From Pelodera strongyloides (Eukaryota; Nematoda; Chromadorea; Rhabditida; Rhabditidae), in NCBI GenBank assembly GCA_036852015.1, contig JAANDG010000570.1:1-64000 (forward strand): a stretch of 64,000 nt of DNA, written 5' to 3'. The notes beneath the pieces are model-generated. The model was not told where the DNA came from and ran no database searches. It worked only from the letters and a program-made list of their open reading frames with translations. Shown one piece after another: positions 48,101-58,800 of this stretch. Every line of letters starts with the position of its first letter. Position 1 is the first letter of the stretch. The position numbers were made by a program, and so were the translations under genes.

Positions 48101-48518
48101 AGTTTCTTGAATTGCGTCGAGCTGAACAAGGTGCTTACATGTTTTTTCGATATACCATAGTCTGTACTATGTTTGTATTAACCACTGAACAATGTTGTAT
48201 TATTATTTGCTAGCAAAGTATCATTATTCGCACATTATTCACCAATTTATTGGCCATTTTATTGTGCAAATGTGTGGTTCATTTTGGGATCATAAATTAT
48301 TTCAAGTGTCTTTGAGAAGGTAGTGATTATGTAGGATGGTGTGGTAGGAAAATAGGAAAAGAAAAATAAAGTACATGAAAAAGACAACCCTCTCCCCAAT
48401 ACTCGTCAATTGTGAATTCAAACGGCAGGGGGGAACAATTTGTGGTGCAAACCATTTCGAAACCAATTCGCGACCACTTGTCGGCTGAACGCTGGTTACC
48501 GACTGTGATCTTTGTCCC

Positions 48519-48689
48519 TTAAAGCGAAATGCTAGCCCCTTAGGAAAATTTGCATATTATAAGCAAATCCTATGTATCCTATGCTAATTTTGTACGATTG
48601 CCGTGGACGATCGTACAAAATTAGCATAGGATACATAGGATTTGCTTATCATATGCAAATTTTCCAAAGGGGCTAGCATTTCGCTTTAA
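48519..48689. mobile_element. family B palindrome, copy B3 (full length)
   Basis: TTAAAGCGAAATGCTAGCCC ... GGGGCTAGCATTTCGCTTTAA; 171 bp, nearly identical to B2 and almost perfectly palindromic around CCGTGGACG. Confidence 0.92.
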
Positions 48690-48814
48690 CAATACTTGTT
48701 TTCTATATTAGACAAGTGTGGACCTCATATTTGGGTATGGTACAATAACGGGTATTCATTTACCCGCTGTCCATTGACACTTAGGTCCTTTTCTACCTTT
48801 CTTCGTCTATCTCT

Positions 48815-48877
48815 GTAGCTCTCTTTCTTTCTTTCTCTCTCTCCCTCTCCCTCTGTCTGTCTCTCTCTTTCTCTATT
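48815..48877. repeat. CT-rich microsatellite
   Basis: CTTT/CT/CCCT repeats. Confidence 0.85.
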
Positions 48878-49057
48878 CATATGCCAATGTTTGATGTTAG
48901 AGTCACAGTCAAACAGCGGGACAACTGTGCATGGTTACTATCCCGTCGGGGCAGCTGAATACCATTTTCTATCCTTGAGTGCATGTGGTCTCACTGTCAG
49001 CTACCCTATTATTGAGTACCATTTCAACACAGTCCACCTATCACTGTCTTCGTTTTG

Positions 49058-49239
49058 TTAAATCGAAATACCGGCCGGTTTTTGAAACGCATCGTGGACA
49101 ACTGAATTCTTACGTATTTATGTTAATTTACTCGAATTTAGCTCGATTTTTTATTCTAATTTATGTTCGTTTGCATATGCTGCATAAGAATTCTGGTCTG
49201 TTCGATGTGTTTCAAAAACCGGCTGGTATTTCGCTTTAA
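49058..49239 (+). mobile_element. family A foldback MITE, copy A12
   Basis: TTAAATCGAAATACCGGCCG ... CCGGCTGGTATTTCGCTTTAA. Confidence 0.88.
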
Positions 49240-49339
49240 CGGCGGTAATTTTCCATTGGTTATTGCGCCACTTACTCTAGATTAGATCCACAGTGCAGTG
49301 TTTCTTTAGAAGCGTATACTAGATCTATGGTACTCTGAT

Positions 49340-49428
49340 CGATACTAAATTAGAGTAAATAAACATAAATACGTAAGAATTCAGTTGTCCACGATACGTT
49401 TCAAAAACCGGCCGATATTTCGCTTTAA
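49340..49428 (-). mobile_element. family A half element
   Basis: Only the ...AAATACGTAAGAATTCAGTT...CCGGCCGATATTTCGCTTTAA half is present. Confidence 0.8.
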
Positions 49429-50015
49429 CAAAAAGAAGACAGTGATAGGTGGCCTGTGTTGAAATGGTGCTCAATAATAGGGTAGCTGACAATGAGATAG
49501 CCTACCTACGGTCCGAATTCAAATCTACGCTTACCCACGAATCTAACGTAATTATGACTACGTAATCCTGAACACAAATTCTGAGAATAATCCAGAGGCC
49601 GGGTTGAGCTTTACCAAATCCTGGCCTATCCTACACTCTATGCAAATTCCGTGCGTGTGTCCTCGGATTCCCCAATATCGTAGTTGGAGAAGAGGCTGTG
49701 GTGGGCAGTGATGAAATTTGATATTTGTATGGAGACTATATTCTTCTCCTCTATTTCCGTTCCATCTTTTCTTTCTTCAATCGTACTCCCTTTCATAGAA
49801 GTTATATAAGAATTTCGGGCAGAAAAACATTCAACACTGGCTGTTTTTGAACACTATATATATCTTTGCTACTGAAATTGTTAAGAAATTTGACACCTTG
49901 TCCGAGGTCATATCGGATGTTTTTGTCTCGAAAAATATTCTTTATGTCATAGAGCTAGCAATTTGTTTTATTCAAGCTACGGTAACTCCAAAAGCAGATA
50001 CGGTAGCTCTATGTG

Positions 50016-50130
50016 GTATATTCACCAGACCACTCAATTCCACGAGGGGGAAACACTGTAACTCTCAGGTTCGAAGGTTGTTTCTCCTCCCCAGGGAGGG
50101 TTTCCCCGAGACAATCGATTGGTGAATATA
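50016..50130. mobile_element. family J-related foldback, copy 2
   Basis: TATATTCACCAGACCACTCA ... GATTGGTGAATATA; the interior differs from copies 1 and 3. Confidence 0.65.
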
Positions 50131-50220
50131 TGGCATCCTGTGGGTTTTGCGACGTATTTCACAGGCAGATTTCCAATTTTCATAGTAGCTTTTCATACCC
50201 GTTCAGATACCAACCCTGAG

Positions 50221-50330
50221 GCCATATTCACCACTCCGATTACCTTGGGGAAAGAAAATAGCATTCTAGTGTGGGACACGCAGAGAAAAAGACGGGGAAT
50301 TCCCCATGGGGAATTGAGTGGTGGATATGT
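50221..50330. mobile_element. family J foldback element, copy 3
   Basis: CCATATTCACCACTCCGATT ... GGGGAATTGAGTGGTGGATATG; closely matches 3968-4092. Confidence 0.78.
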
Positions 50331-50428
50331 CTCTGGTTCAGACCGTCTACACCCATATTCTTTTTGCAAGGCTCTGTTGTTTTACATTTCGTGGACCTGA
50401 GTCCTGAGACACCAGCGCAACTAAAAAC

Positions 50429-50609
50429 TTAAAGCGAGATACCGGCCGGTTTCTGAAACGCATCGTGAACAACCGAATCCTTACGTATTTATGCTAATTT
50501 GCTCGAATTTAGCTCGGTTTTTATTCTAATTTATCTTCATTTGCATACACTGCATAAGAATTTTGGTGTACTCGATGTGTTTCAAAACCCGACCGGTATT
50601 TCGCTTTAA
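50429..50609 (+). mobile_element. family A foldback MITE, copy A13
   Basis: TTAAAGCGAGATACCGGCCG ... CGACCGGTATTTCGCTTTAA. Confidence 0.88.
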
Positions 50610-51039
50610 ATTTCAGTATGTTGATCACTGTAATTTCTGACTTGCGCAATGTCAACTTGCCCCTTGAATCGTTATCCCGTCATACCCAAAAAAAAAAACT
50701 AATTGATTTTCCCGGCTGCAAATCGCGCTTGATGATTACCTAGTGTTTGCGTGTGGTGTGGGAGTGAGGGGTAACGTGTACATGGTAAACACTGCACAAT
50801 CTGCCCTCACTCCTACTACTATAGTACCTAACTACTGACAGTTTGCTCCCGGATACGAGGTGCCGATATCCAATGATCTCTAGTCGATCTGGTTGTGTCT
50901 GAACCTCCGAATCCGACACTAACTCTTCAGTCTTTCACGTCGACCGTCTATCGGCTGTCGATTACCGGTAGAGTACTAATGTTTGTCGATGAGGTCGTCT
51001 CATCATACTCTATATACCTTTATCTCACCTCTTTCTAGA

Positions 51040-51133
51040 TCCCTCTTATCTCTCATAGCTCACCTCTCTCTCCTCCTCCGTCACTCTGTCTCTCTCCCTC
51101 TCTCTCGCTCCCTATCTCCCTCTCTCTCTCTTC
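51040..51133. repeat. CT-rich microsatellite
   Basis: Imperfect CT/CCT repeats. Confidence 0.85.
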
Positions 51134-51324
51134 GTTACTTTTCCAGCCATTTATTTATTGAGTGACTTCTGGAATCCCCCCTTACCTGACAACTTTGTCA
51201 ACTTGGAAACGATTGATCGAATAATTATCCAATTGCCTTTGTCTCGGACTACGGTATCATATCCGCAAAACAACATTTTTCTATTGAAAAGCTGATCATT
51301 GGTTAGCCCACAGCGCTGACATAG

Positions 51325-51498
51325 TTAAAGCGAAATATCGGCCAGTTTTTGAAACACTGATTATCCATCATTATTATGCAGCTCATGCAAATGAACATAA
51401 ATTAGAATAAAAAATCGAGCTAAATTCGAGCAAATTAGCATAAATACGATTTCAGTTGCACACGATGCGTTTCAAAAACCGGCCGGTATTTCGGTTTA
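51325..51498 (-). mobile_element. family A foldback MITE, copy A14
   Basis: TTAAAGCGAAATATCGGCC ... CCGGCCGGTATTTCGGTTTA; interior inverted relative to A11. Confidence 0.86.
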
Positions 51499-51655
51499 GG
51501 TTTTGATTATTGCTTTGCTCACTAAATAAAAATTGTTCTCATGGCGCACTATCGGTCAGTACTATCGTACTAAAAATTTACAGTATGCACTGCTCTTCCA
51601 TTCATTTCATTATCTAATTATGCGATATGCGCAAGGTCCGGTCAAAATTGCATGG

Positions 51656-51838
51656 TTAAAGCGAAATACCGGCCGGTTTTTGAAACGCATCGAGTACTCC
51701 CTGCTTTCCTATGCTTCATATGCAAATGAGCATAAATTTGAATAAAAAATAGACCCCAATAGACCCCTTTTAGCATAATTGCATAAGAATGCTGATATTT
51801 GAGATGCGTTTCAAATACCGGCTGGTATTTCGCTTTAA
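51656..51838 (+). mobile_element. family A foldback MITE, copy A15 (variant interior)
   Basis: TTAAAGCGAAATACCGGCCG ... CGGCTGGTATTTCGCTTTAA. The interior carries AGACCCCAATAGACCCC, shared only with A17, marking a subfamily. Confidence 0.87.
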
Positions 51839-52231
51839 ACGCTAGGCAGCAGGTCCCGTTCTTTCACAATTTGCAGTTTAGAGTTCATAATTTTGACTTT
51901 CCACACTGGAAACATTTTCAAAATGTGATCACGCACAGGGACTATATGCTATATGTTTACCATCTCCAATTACCAGCTGTGTACCGCTTGGTTAGCTGTC
52001 GGAGGTAATAATGTTCAAGGGCGACCTCCTTCCTTACCCCTAGTTCTAGCACTACTTTTTCCCCAAATGTCATGGTCAATTGAACTTTTTGTCATGGTCA
52101 GTATTTTAACTGATATCGTCTTATGGCCATGGTCGCTCTGGTAGTTGATTGGGACATCTAAACAGATCAGTTCCACTGTTTAAAACTGCATTTCATTCCG
52201 CAACTAATATCATTCTTATTTTTAGACTTCC

Positions 52232-52513
52232 ATGCATAATGAACAATTCTGTGTGTAAATTATTTTCCATTCTGCGCAGAAAATCTCAACAGCAATCTCG
52301 AACAATTTGCATATAGCACATGGGAAGGCAGTACTATATAATTTTCACAAACCACGTGCCATACCGCTTTAATTGATGCAAGTTTTGGTAGTAAATTGAA
52401 CAATCCTGTGTGTAAATTCTTTTCCAAGCTCAACCGCAACGGAATACAATTGCATATAGTACATGGGAATGCAGTACTATATAATTTTCACAAACCACGT
52501 GCCATACCGCTTT
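52232..52513 (-). mobile_element. two tandem family C units
   Basis: Two ~140-bp units, each holding CTGTGTGTAAATT, TTGCATATAGNACATGGGAA and GCAGTACTATATAATTTTCA, and each ending in CCACGTGCCATACCGCTTTAA-like sequence plus TTGATGCAA. Confidence 0.82.
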
Positions 52514-53120
52514 AATTGATGCAACTATTTGATAGTACGATTCGCTTAGTGGTCAGGCAACTCTCCCCTTTTCCACCCTGCCTTTCGCCCCACGGTGTTA
52601 CACTGCAAAACTCGCTGCTTCAGCGGTTCGTATGTACTAAAGATATCAAACCAGACTTTTTTTTTGTTATAATTTTTTCCCATTGTTCGCTTTTTCTACA
52701 TTATGATTAGGTGATTAATTCTTGATTATTGATTATTGATGAATTGTTCTGTGAAGTTTTCATTTCCCCATGGCCCATGTCTCAATGTTTTATTTTGATG
52801 TGATATATTATAAGCAATTTCTTAGTATGAAACGATGTTAGGGTTAAACTAGCACGCCGTGACTTGTATGTTTCCTGGGTGATTTTAGAATTAACTTAGA
52901 CTTGGGCTTGTGGCTCGGCAATGCGCTTACGTAGAGAACGCTTGTGAGATTGTTCTTCTTTCGTATATTAGTAATTTACAATAAAGTTTTACTATATATT
53001 TATTTTTGTAAATAATAAGATATACAATGATTGGATAATAATCAAAGATCACAGAAAGTGCCGAGCTCGAGAATTACACTACAGCTCTGTGTGAATACGG
53101 AAATTTTATGATTTTTATCT

Positions 53121-53139
53121 CTCTCTCTCTCTCTTTTTT

Positions 53140-53196
<57 letters not shown>
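53121..53196. repeat. (CT)n microsatellite
   Basis: CT tract with two T-runs. Confidence 0.93.
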
Positions 53197-53197
<1 letters not shown>

Positions 53198-53225
53198 TAT
53201 GTTTTTTTCTATCTACTATTGTCTC

Positions 53226-53436
53226 AACAGATAGATGATACGAAGATCAGAGCTTCTTCCGACTTCCAATATAAGAATAAAAAAAACACACGAATCAAAG
53301 TGGTTTTTATTCGACCGGTTTCGGCTTACGCCATCATCAGGAACAACAAAAATCCTGCAAAAAAAAAAACAGAAACATCTAGCTGCAAAAAAAAAGAAAC
53401 TCTGATCGTATCATCTATCTGTGTCATCTATCTGTT
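53226..53436. mobile_element. foldback element with CAACAGATAGATGATACGA ends
   Basis: Left end CAACAGATAGATGATACGA...GATCAGAG is inverse to CTCTGATCGTATCATCTATC at right, which is followed by a second CATCTATCTGTTG. The centre carries CGACCGGTTTCGGCTTACG and CCATCATCAG. No coding function. Confidence 0.75.
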
Positions 53437-54138
53437 GAAAATGACGGCATCCCTGAAGCAGACGTTAACAAACAAGTATTCTCTCTGAAATTTGTTGCTG
53501 TATTACTCCGGTAATAATTAACTGAATGTTTTATTAGTCAGCAGAACAACTTGTTGTTTTTTTCCTAGAGAGCAATCAATAAATCCGAAAAAAGTTTTAC
53601 TTTTATCATGAAATTCTTGCACGGTTCTTCTAATTCTACGTCAAAATCATTTACAACATTTTTTCAACATTTTTGTTTTCCATGACATGAAATAACAACT
53701 GAATTCCTATTGATTACATAACATGTGCATCTAATTTGTAAACCACAGCCACCTACACTAAATCCAGCTGTTTTCGTGTTCTCTCTTGACTCAGGAAAAT
53801 AATTTTACTTTTTTTTAGTTCTTGATAATTTATTGTTTAAAACATTCTTATCGATTTAATATTGTCACATTTTTGAGTAAAATTAATATTTTTATGAAAA
53901 AAAATTTCAGGTACATACTGACTGATCACGGAATTTGACACCAGTGTTGAATTAAAGAATTTTCATTATCGGGATATTACGAGCAGGTATGTGTTTTATT
54001 GTATAAAATGTTGGGTGTAGACTGTCCGCTTTTTATTTATTATTTAATTTTTATTTATTATTTAATAGTTATTTCGAAACGAATCTAGCTAATTCCATGA
54101 ATTTTAACATCTTGCTGTGATTTGTTCTCTTTTCTAGT

Positions 54139-54311
54139 CAGTACCGATCGGTTTTTGAAACACATCGAGAACACCAGCATTCTTATGCAGCTTATGCATA
54201 TGAACATAAATTATAATAAAAAATCGAGCTTAATTCGAGCAATTTTGCATAAATTCGTAAGAATTCAACTATCCACGATGCGTTTCAAAACCGGCCGGCA
54301 TTTCGCTTTAA
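54139..54311 (-). mobile_element. family A foldback MITE, copy A16 (5' end eroded)
   Basis: CAGTACCGATCGGTTTTTGA ... CCGGCCGGCATTTCGCTTTAA. Confidence 0.83.
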
Positions 54312-54503
54312 GTGCAAGCGTTCAAAGAGACTTTTGTCTTATGCAATGAAAAATACATACAGTAAAAGGGATAGTACGCAGTGTATTGACATTCAATATC
54401 TTTATTGTTGCTCTCTTCTTCTGAAAAAAGCTTCTCACTCTGTGCCATGTAGAATCCCATCAAATTAGATGATTTTTTTGAACTAATCGTCTAAACCTAA
54501 ACG

Positions 54504-54685
54504 TTAAAGCGAAATACCGGCCGGTTTTTGAAACGCATTGCGTACACCTGCTTTCTTATGCAACATATGCAAATGAGCAAAAATTAGAATAAAAACTAGA
54601 CCCCAATTAGACCCCCCTTGCATTAATGCAAAGGAATGCAAGTACTTGAGATACGTTTCAAAAACCGGCCGGTATTTCGCTTTAA
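54504..54685 (+). mobile_element. family A foldback MITE, copy A17 (variant interior)
   Basis: TTAAAGCGAAATACCGGCCG ... CCGGCCGGTATTTCGCTTTAA, with GACCCCAATTAGACCCCCC interior as in A15. Confidence 0.88.
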
Positions 54686-55890
54686 TTGCCGAAGTACCAT
54701 ACTACTGTAACGTAGTTACTTGATTAGTGCTGTACTTCCATCCTTAGCAAATTCTCAAACCAGCAGCATGCCAGCCAGGTCGTTAACCAGCCAGGTTGAT
54801 CAGCATATCACCTACGAGTAATTATAATCTATTTAGCAATTACCCTCTTTTAGATTAGGCAATTATCGATTTTCAACAAAAAAACTCAAATCCCGATCAA
54901 TTTCCACATAGTTGACCCGAGAGAGGGCTTAAGCATACAAAAAGAATGGGACAGCTTCATCCTTGAGAGCTCCCACTGGAAATACACCCTTTTTTTACTA
55001 AGAAACCAATTTTTTTAAATTAGTCTGTGGCTTAGGGGCCGAAACGGGTTGTCAAGCTCGAGCTCGATATTGAATTTTATTACTTCAGTTTATTTATATA
55101 TTTATTATCATAATTTTTTTTTCTAATATAGTTCTCATATTATTATCCATTTATTGTTTCTTTGATTTATTTTACACTTTAACTCGTGAAGGTCGTGCTC
55201 GTTTATATTACTCAAGTGTGCTTCAATAAAGTATTGATCGCAGAGGTTTTGTATATTTTTTGATCTTTATATGATTTGTTGATCTATTATAGTTAGCTTA
55301 GCACTTAGTTGTGACGTATGTCGTTAGCACGTGGTCCAGTTTTAGATGCATATATGATGTTGTTACTGTAAAATCCTCTTATGGCTTATAGGACTAGGAC
55401 CTTTTAGATGTGTCGGATATTGGTTTCTTTTCTGAGGCAATGTAATCTTTATTTAATTGCGAACCATTATAAGTACAAACAATACTAATGACGGTAATAA
55501 TAATCATTTTACAATCAACGGCGTATTAACATTTTGGGAATACTGTCGACTGACTGCGGGATAGAAAAAAGTGCATAGTTAGATGAATCGATAATCAAAT
55601 AGGAATCGATAATTATCCATGTATATAAATGCGCCTTCACAGTGCATTCCTAATATCTTTCAACCAATATAATAATTGTGAAACGTGGAGGTTTTTTATC
55701 GTTTCGATATGCGTACAAAGTAACAGAACGTTGCGTCATCAAGTTACCCCCTTGATTGACTTGTCAGGATTTTTGTAGAGAAGCGCGTATACTTGATTCG
55801 ATGTCATTAGTAATGATCCATTCGAATCGTAATTGCTTTTACAACATCAAGTAGCAGCTAATTTTCGCAGAAAATTTTTATTTTCGGATT

Positions 55891-55895
55891 TCAGA
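55891..55895 (+). promoter_or_regulatory. 3' splice site abutting FHOD ATG (possible trans-splice acceptor)
   Basis: TTTTCGGATTTCAG ends immediately before the ATG. Either spliced-leader addition or a non-coding 5' exon upstream would explain it. Confidence 0.45.
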
Positions 55896-58800
55896 TGACG
55901 GATGACGTGTTTTCTTGCCGTGTCCAGTATATCAATGATGCAGATCCATTTGCAACCACAAGCAATTGTTATCTGGAGCCGATGCGGCCGGTTTGTCCAT
56001 TACGTTTGAGTTATTGATTGATTTTTTTATTGATTGATTGGATATGATATGATTGATGGAAATGTTGAGATAAGGGAATGATCGACTCTGAAAAATTGAA
56101 AAATCCATTTTTAAAGCGAAATATCGGCCGGTTTGTGAAACGCATCGAGTACGTCAGCACGCTTATGCAGCTTGTAGCTTGTGCAAATGAACGTAAATTG
56201 GAATAAAAAATCGAGCTAACTTCGAGCAAATTAGCATAAATACGTAAGAATTCAGTTGTCCACGATGCGTTTCAAAAACCGGCCGGTATTTCGCTTTAAA
56301 GGTTTTTGAGGAGCGTGAATTAGAGCGTTAGATTAGAAGATAGATACTTGTACAAGGTGATGTAAAGAAGAACGGTTGAAGTCAAAAGTTATTTTTAGAG
56401 TACGGCATGGTAGGCATGGTAGGGAATATGTATGCAGTCAAACGTCAAACTGCGCAAAAAAAACACGTAACTGGCGTTTCCATACCAGACATGCATTAAA
56501 TAGACGACTGAATATGTAAATTCAAATTTGCATGCCCTGCATATTGAATCTTGCTATTTGTCGATATCCGCATGCAAAGTTGAAATTTGCTCTATCAGAA
56601 CTGCCGTGTAAGCCAGGGTGTCAGTAAACGCGTTTACTATGGAAAAGATGAACTTTGAAAATCATTTTCTTTTAAATGGGAAACTTTTAACAATTTTTGT
56701 TGTTGTTTCCTTAATGAATAACACACATTCTATTATTACAGCTTAACTTCAAAAAGGGCATACATATTCTCTTTAAACAGTTAAACTTCACAATCCGATT
56801 AGTCGTTAGAAGAATGATAGGATTTTGACGAGGACAGAAAGTAATTGTCTATTTTCCCAGGTTATGTTCGAATGTCGTTTGTATGAGGTGATCGGCACTC
56901 AGATTCCTGATGTTATACGGATACTTCGAGCTCCACATAAGGTAAACTTTTGTTGGAAAATTATCATTCTTATTTTTTCTTTGAAATGCTCATAAAAACG
57001 TAACAACGTGGTATGATTATCTGTACTGTAGGGGGTGACCTCTGATAAATGGTAGTTTCGTCATGTTTTAGTATCATTCAAATTCAAAATGCGGGATTTT
57101 TTATGGACCTAATCCCTTAAATTTACTTAATTTAAATAAATTTAAAATACGTTTCAGCCCGGCGACTCGGCTCTCCAAGTGTACAAGGGCAGTGAGGGCG
57201 GGGGAGGAGAGTTCCATACTTACCTCGATCCAGAACTTACACTTGCAGACCAGCCAGAGGAATGGGATATACTCAAGTCTGACTCGTAAGTGCTTCAAAT
57301 CGATTAATCACATTTAAAACGGTGTAACACGTGGTTTTGAAAATACCACGGAATGACTGAATTTACATATGCATAATTCATGGAAACACGTTGTCCTCTT
57401 TCCATACCACGTGCCATAACACTGTGCAACAAACTCTGGGGTTACACTTGTTTTCAACCTATTCATCTGCTTTATAGTATTTTGTCCTACTTTTGACTTA
57501 TCCTGGCCTTTTTAACTAGGGTTTTCCAAATTTGTGAGTTGACCACCGTTTTGTATATTTTTTTTACAGTATCTCGAATTTTGCAAAAGAAAGCTGCATT
57601 TCGAAATTTTGTTTATATCCGATCCCAATCCCCTTTCCCCCCGTAATAATGGAAAGTGAAACATTTCTCGTTCTTGTGAACTGTCATTGCTTTCATATCT
57701 CATTTGCATATTGTCACTTTCACTCTCTCTCCTCTCTCCAATGTCTCTCTCTCTCTCTCTGACTCTCCCCAACCCTGTCTATCTCTCTCTGTCTCACCCT
57801 CCGTACGGTCATATCGCAAATTCCATCTCCCTACTGAGATATACCATTTCAAGTCGACCCTGTTCTTCACCCGGCGGGTGGTAGTGGGGAGGAACGTTCT
57901 AATTAAGAATTTCACCCGCTCCGATTTGAAACTGGCACGCACCCTATTGATCTAATACTATTCTGAACCGGGCAACCAGCTGATTTTGGATTCTGATTTT
58001 GACTGCGATTCTGTTTTTTTTCTGAATCTGTACCTCTACTCATCCACGGATATTTTTCCAACATCAGTACCCTACACGTTGAAACATTTCATGCATTCTT
58101 ACAATCAGTACTATGACCCGCTACGAACCAACGTTTCAAGCGTCTTTCTACAGAGATGCTCCACAGCAGCAGAAAAATGCGTCCGCGTCCAATTTTGCTC
58201 TAACTGGATCGCTGGGTCGGGCTCCGGTATCTAAGCCGATGCAGAATCCGCGAAGCTCGAATTCGTCTAGTCGGCCTTCTCTTAAGGCATATGATATTGA
58301 TTTATCGATCCGTATTGATGCGACCTCGAATTTGGCCACGCCCAGGTTGGGCAAGGTGACGTGTCGTTTCGATTCTCGCCAGACAACGCTCCTCCCTTGA
58401 TTAGGCCGATGACGTCACAGTCCATGAATCAACCTCCTTCGTCGATAGTACGCAGGCGTACTATCACGGAAGCGGATCATAATGCTGGATCGTTGCCGCG
58501 TGTCCGCCCGTGGTTCTCGTCGTCTGTGGATGGTCCCGGCGCCACGGCGCCGTCTACTTTACCAAGAAACTTTTTGAGGAAACCAACGCAGATTGATCCT
58601 GCGCCAAGGGGTGCAGCTGCCACGCAGGCTATTCCATTTATAGATGAAGATTTGCCTCCAGATTTCCCGCCTCCGAAGCCTGCGAGATCTTTTACGGAAC
58701 TTGATGTGCCGAGGTCGTCGACGGCATCTAGTGGGTATACCACCACGACATCTAAGCCTTCCATGCCCAAGACTATGTCCGATGTCCTTACGGCAACTGC

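Larger units (their letters stand above)
48994..49492. repeat. inverted duplication enclosing family A copies
   Basis: TGTCAGCTACCCTATTATTG...CACTGTCTTCGTTTT (48994-49057) is repeated inverted at 49430-49492 (GAAGACAGTGATAGG...GGTAGCTGACA). Copy A12 adjoins the left arm, and a partial opposite family A fragment (49340-49428) adjoins the right arm. Confidence 0.85.
38931..55894. other. 17-kb repeat-dominated spacer upstream of FHOD and PTP
   Basis: The PTP and FHOD genes diverge from this interval, so their promoters should lie in it, but I see no motif I can name as one. It contains two tRNA-like units, copies of families A, B, C, F, J, M and N, a perfect 266-bp tandem duplication, an inverted duplication around copy A12, many CT tracts and a 53.2 kb foldback. 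Stretches such as 42.1-43.4 kb and 54.7-55.9 kb are AT-rich with no structure I can support. A possible 85-residue reading near 42445-42729 is discussed under rejected items. Confidence 0.55.

Noticed and set aside
57704..57955. [14 protein letters not shown] reading in FHOD intron 3 as a candidate exon
   Set aside because: It superficially resembles the FHOD LRTQ segment, but the true match is the exon at 60315. The phase does not fit exons 57285 or 58109.
58477..58770. Reverse-strand open frame across the large FHOD exon
   Set aside because: Shadow of the forward coding frame; no independent splice or homology support.
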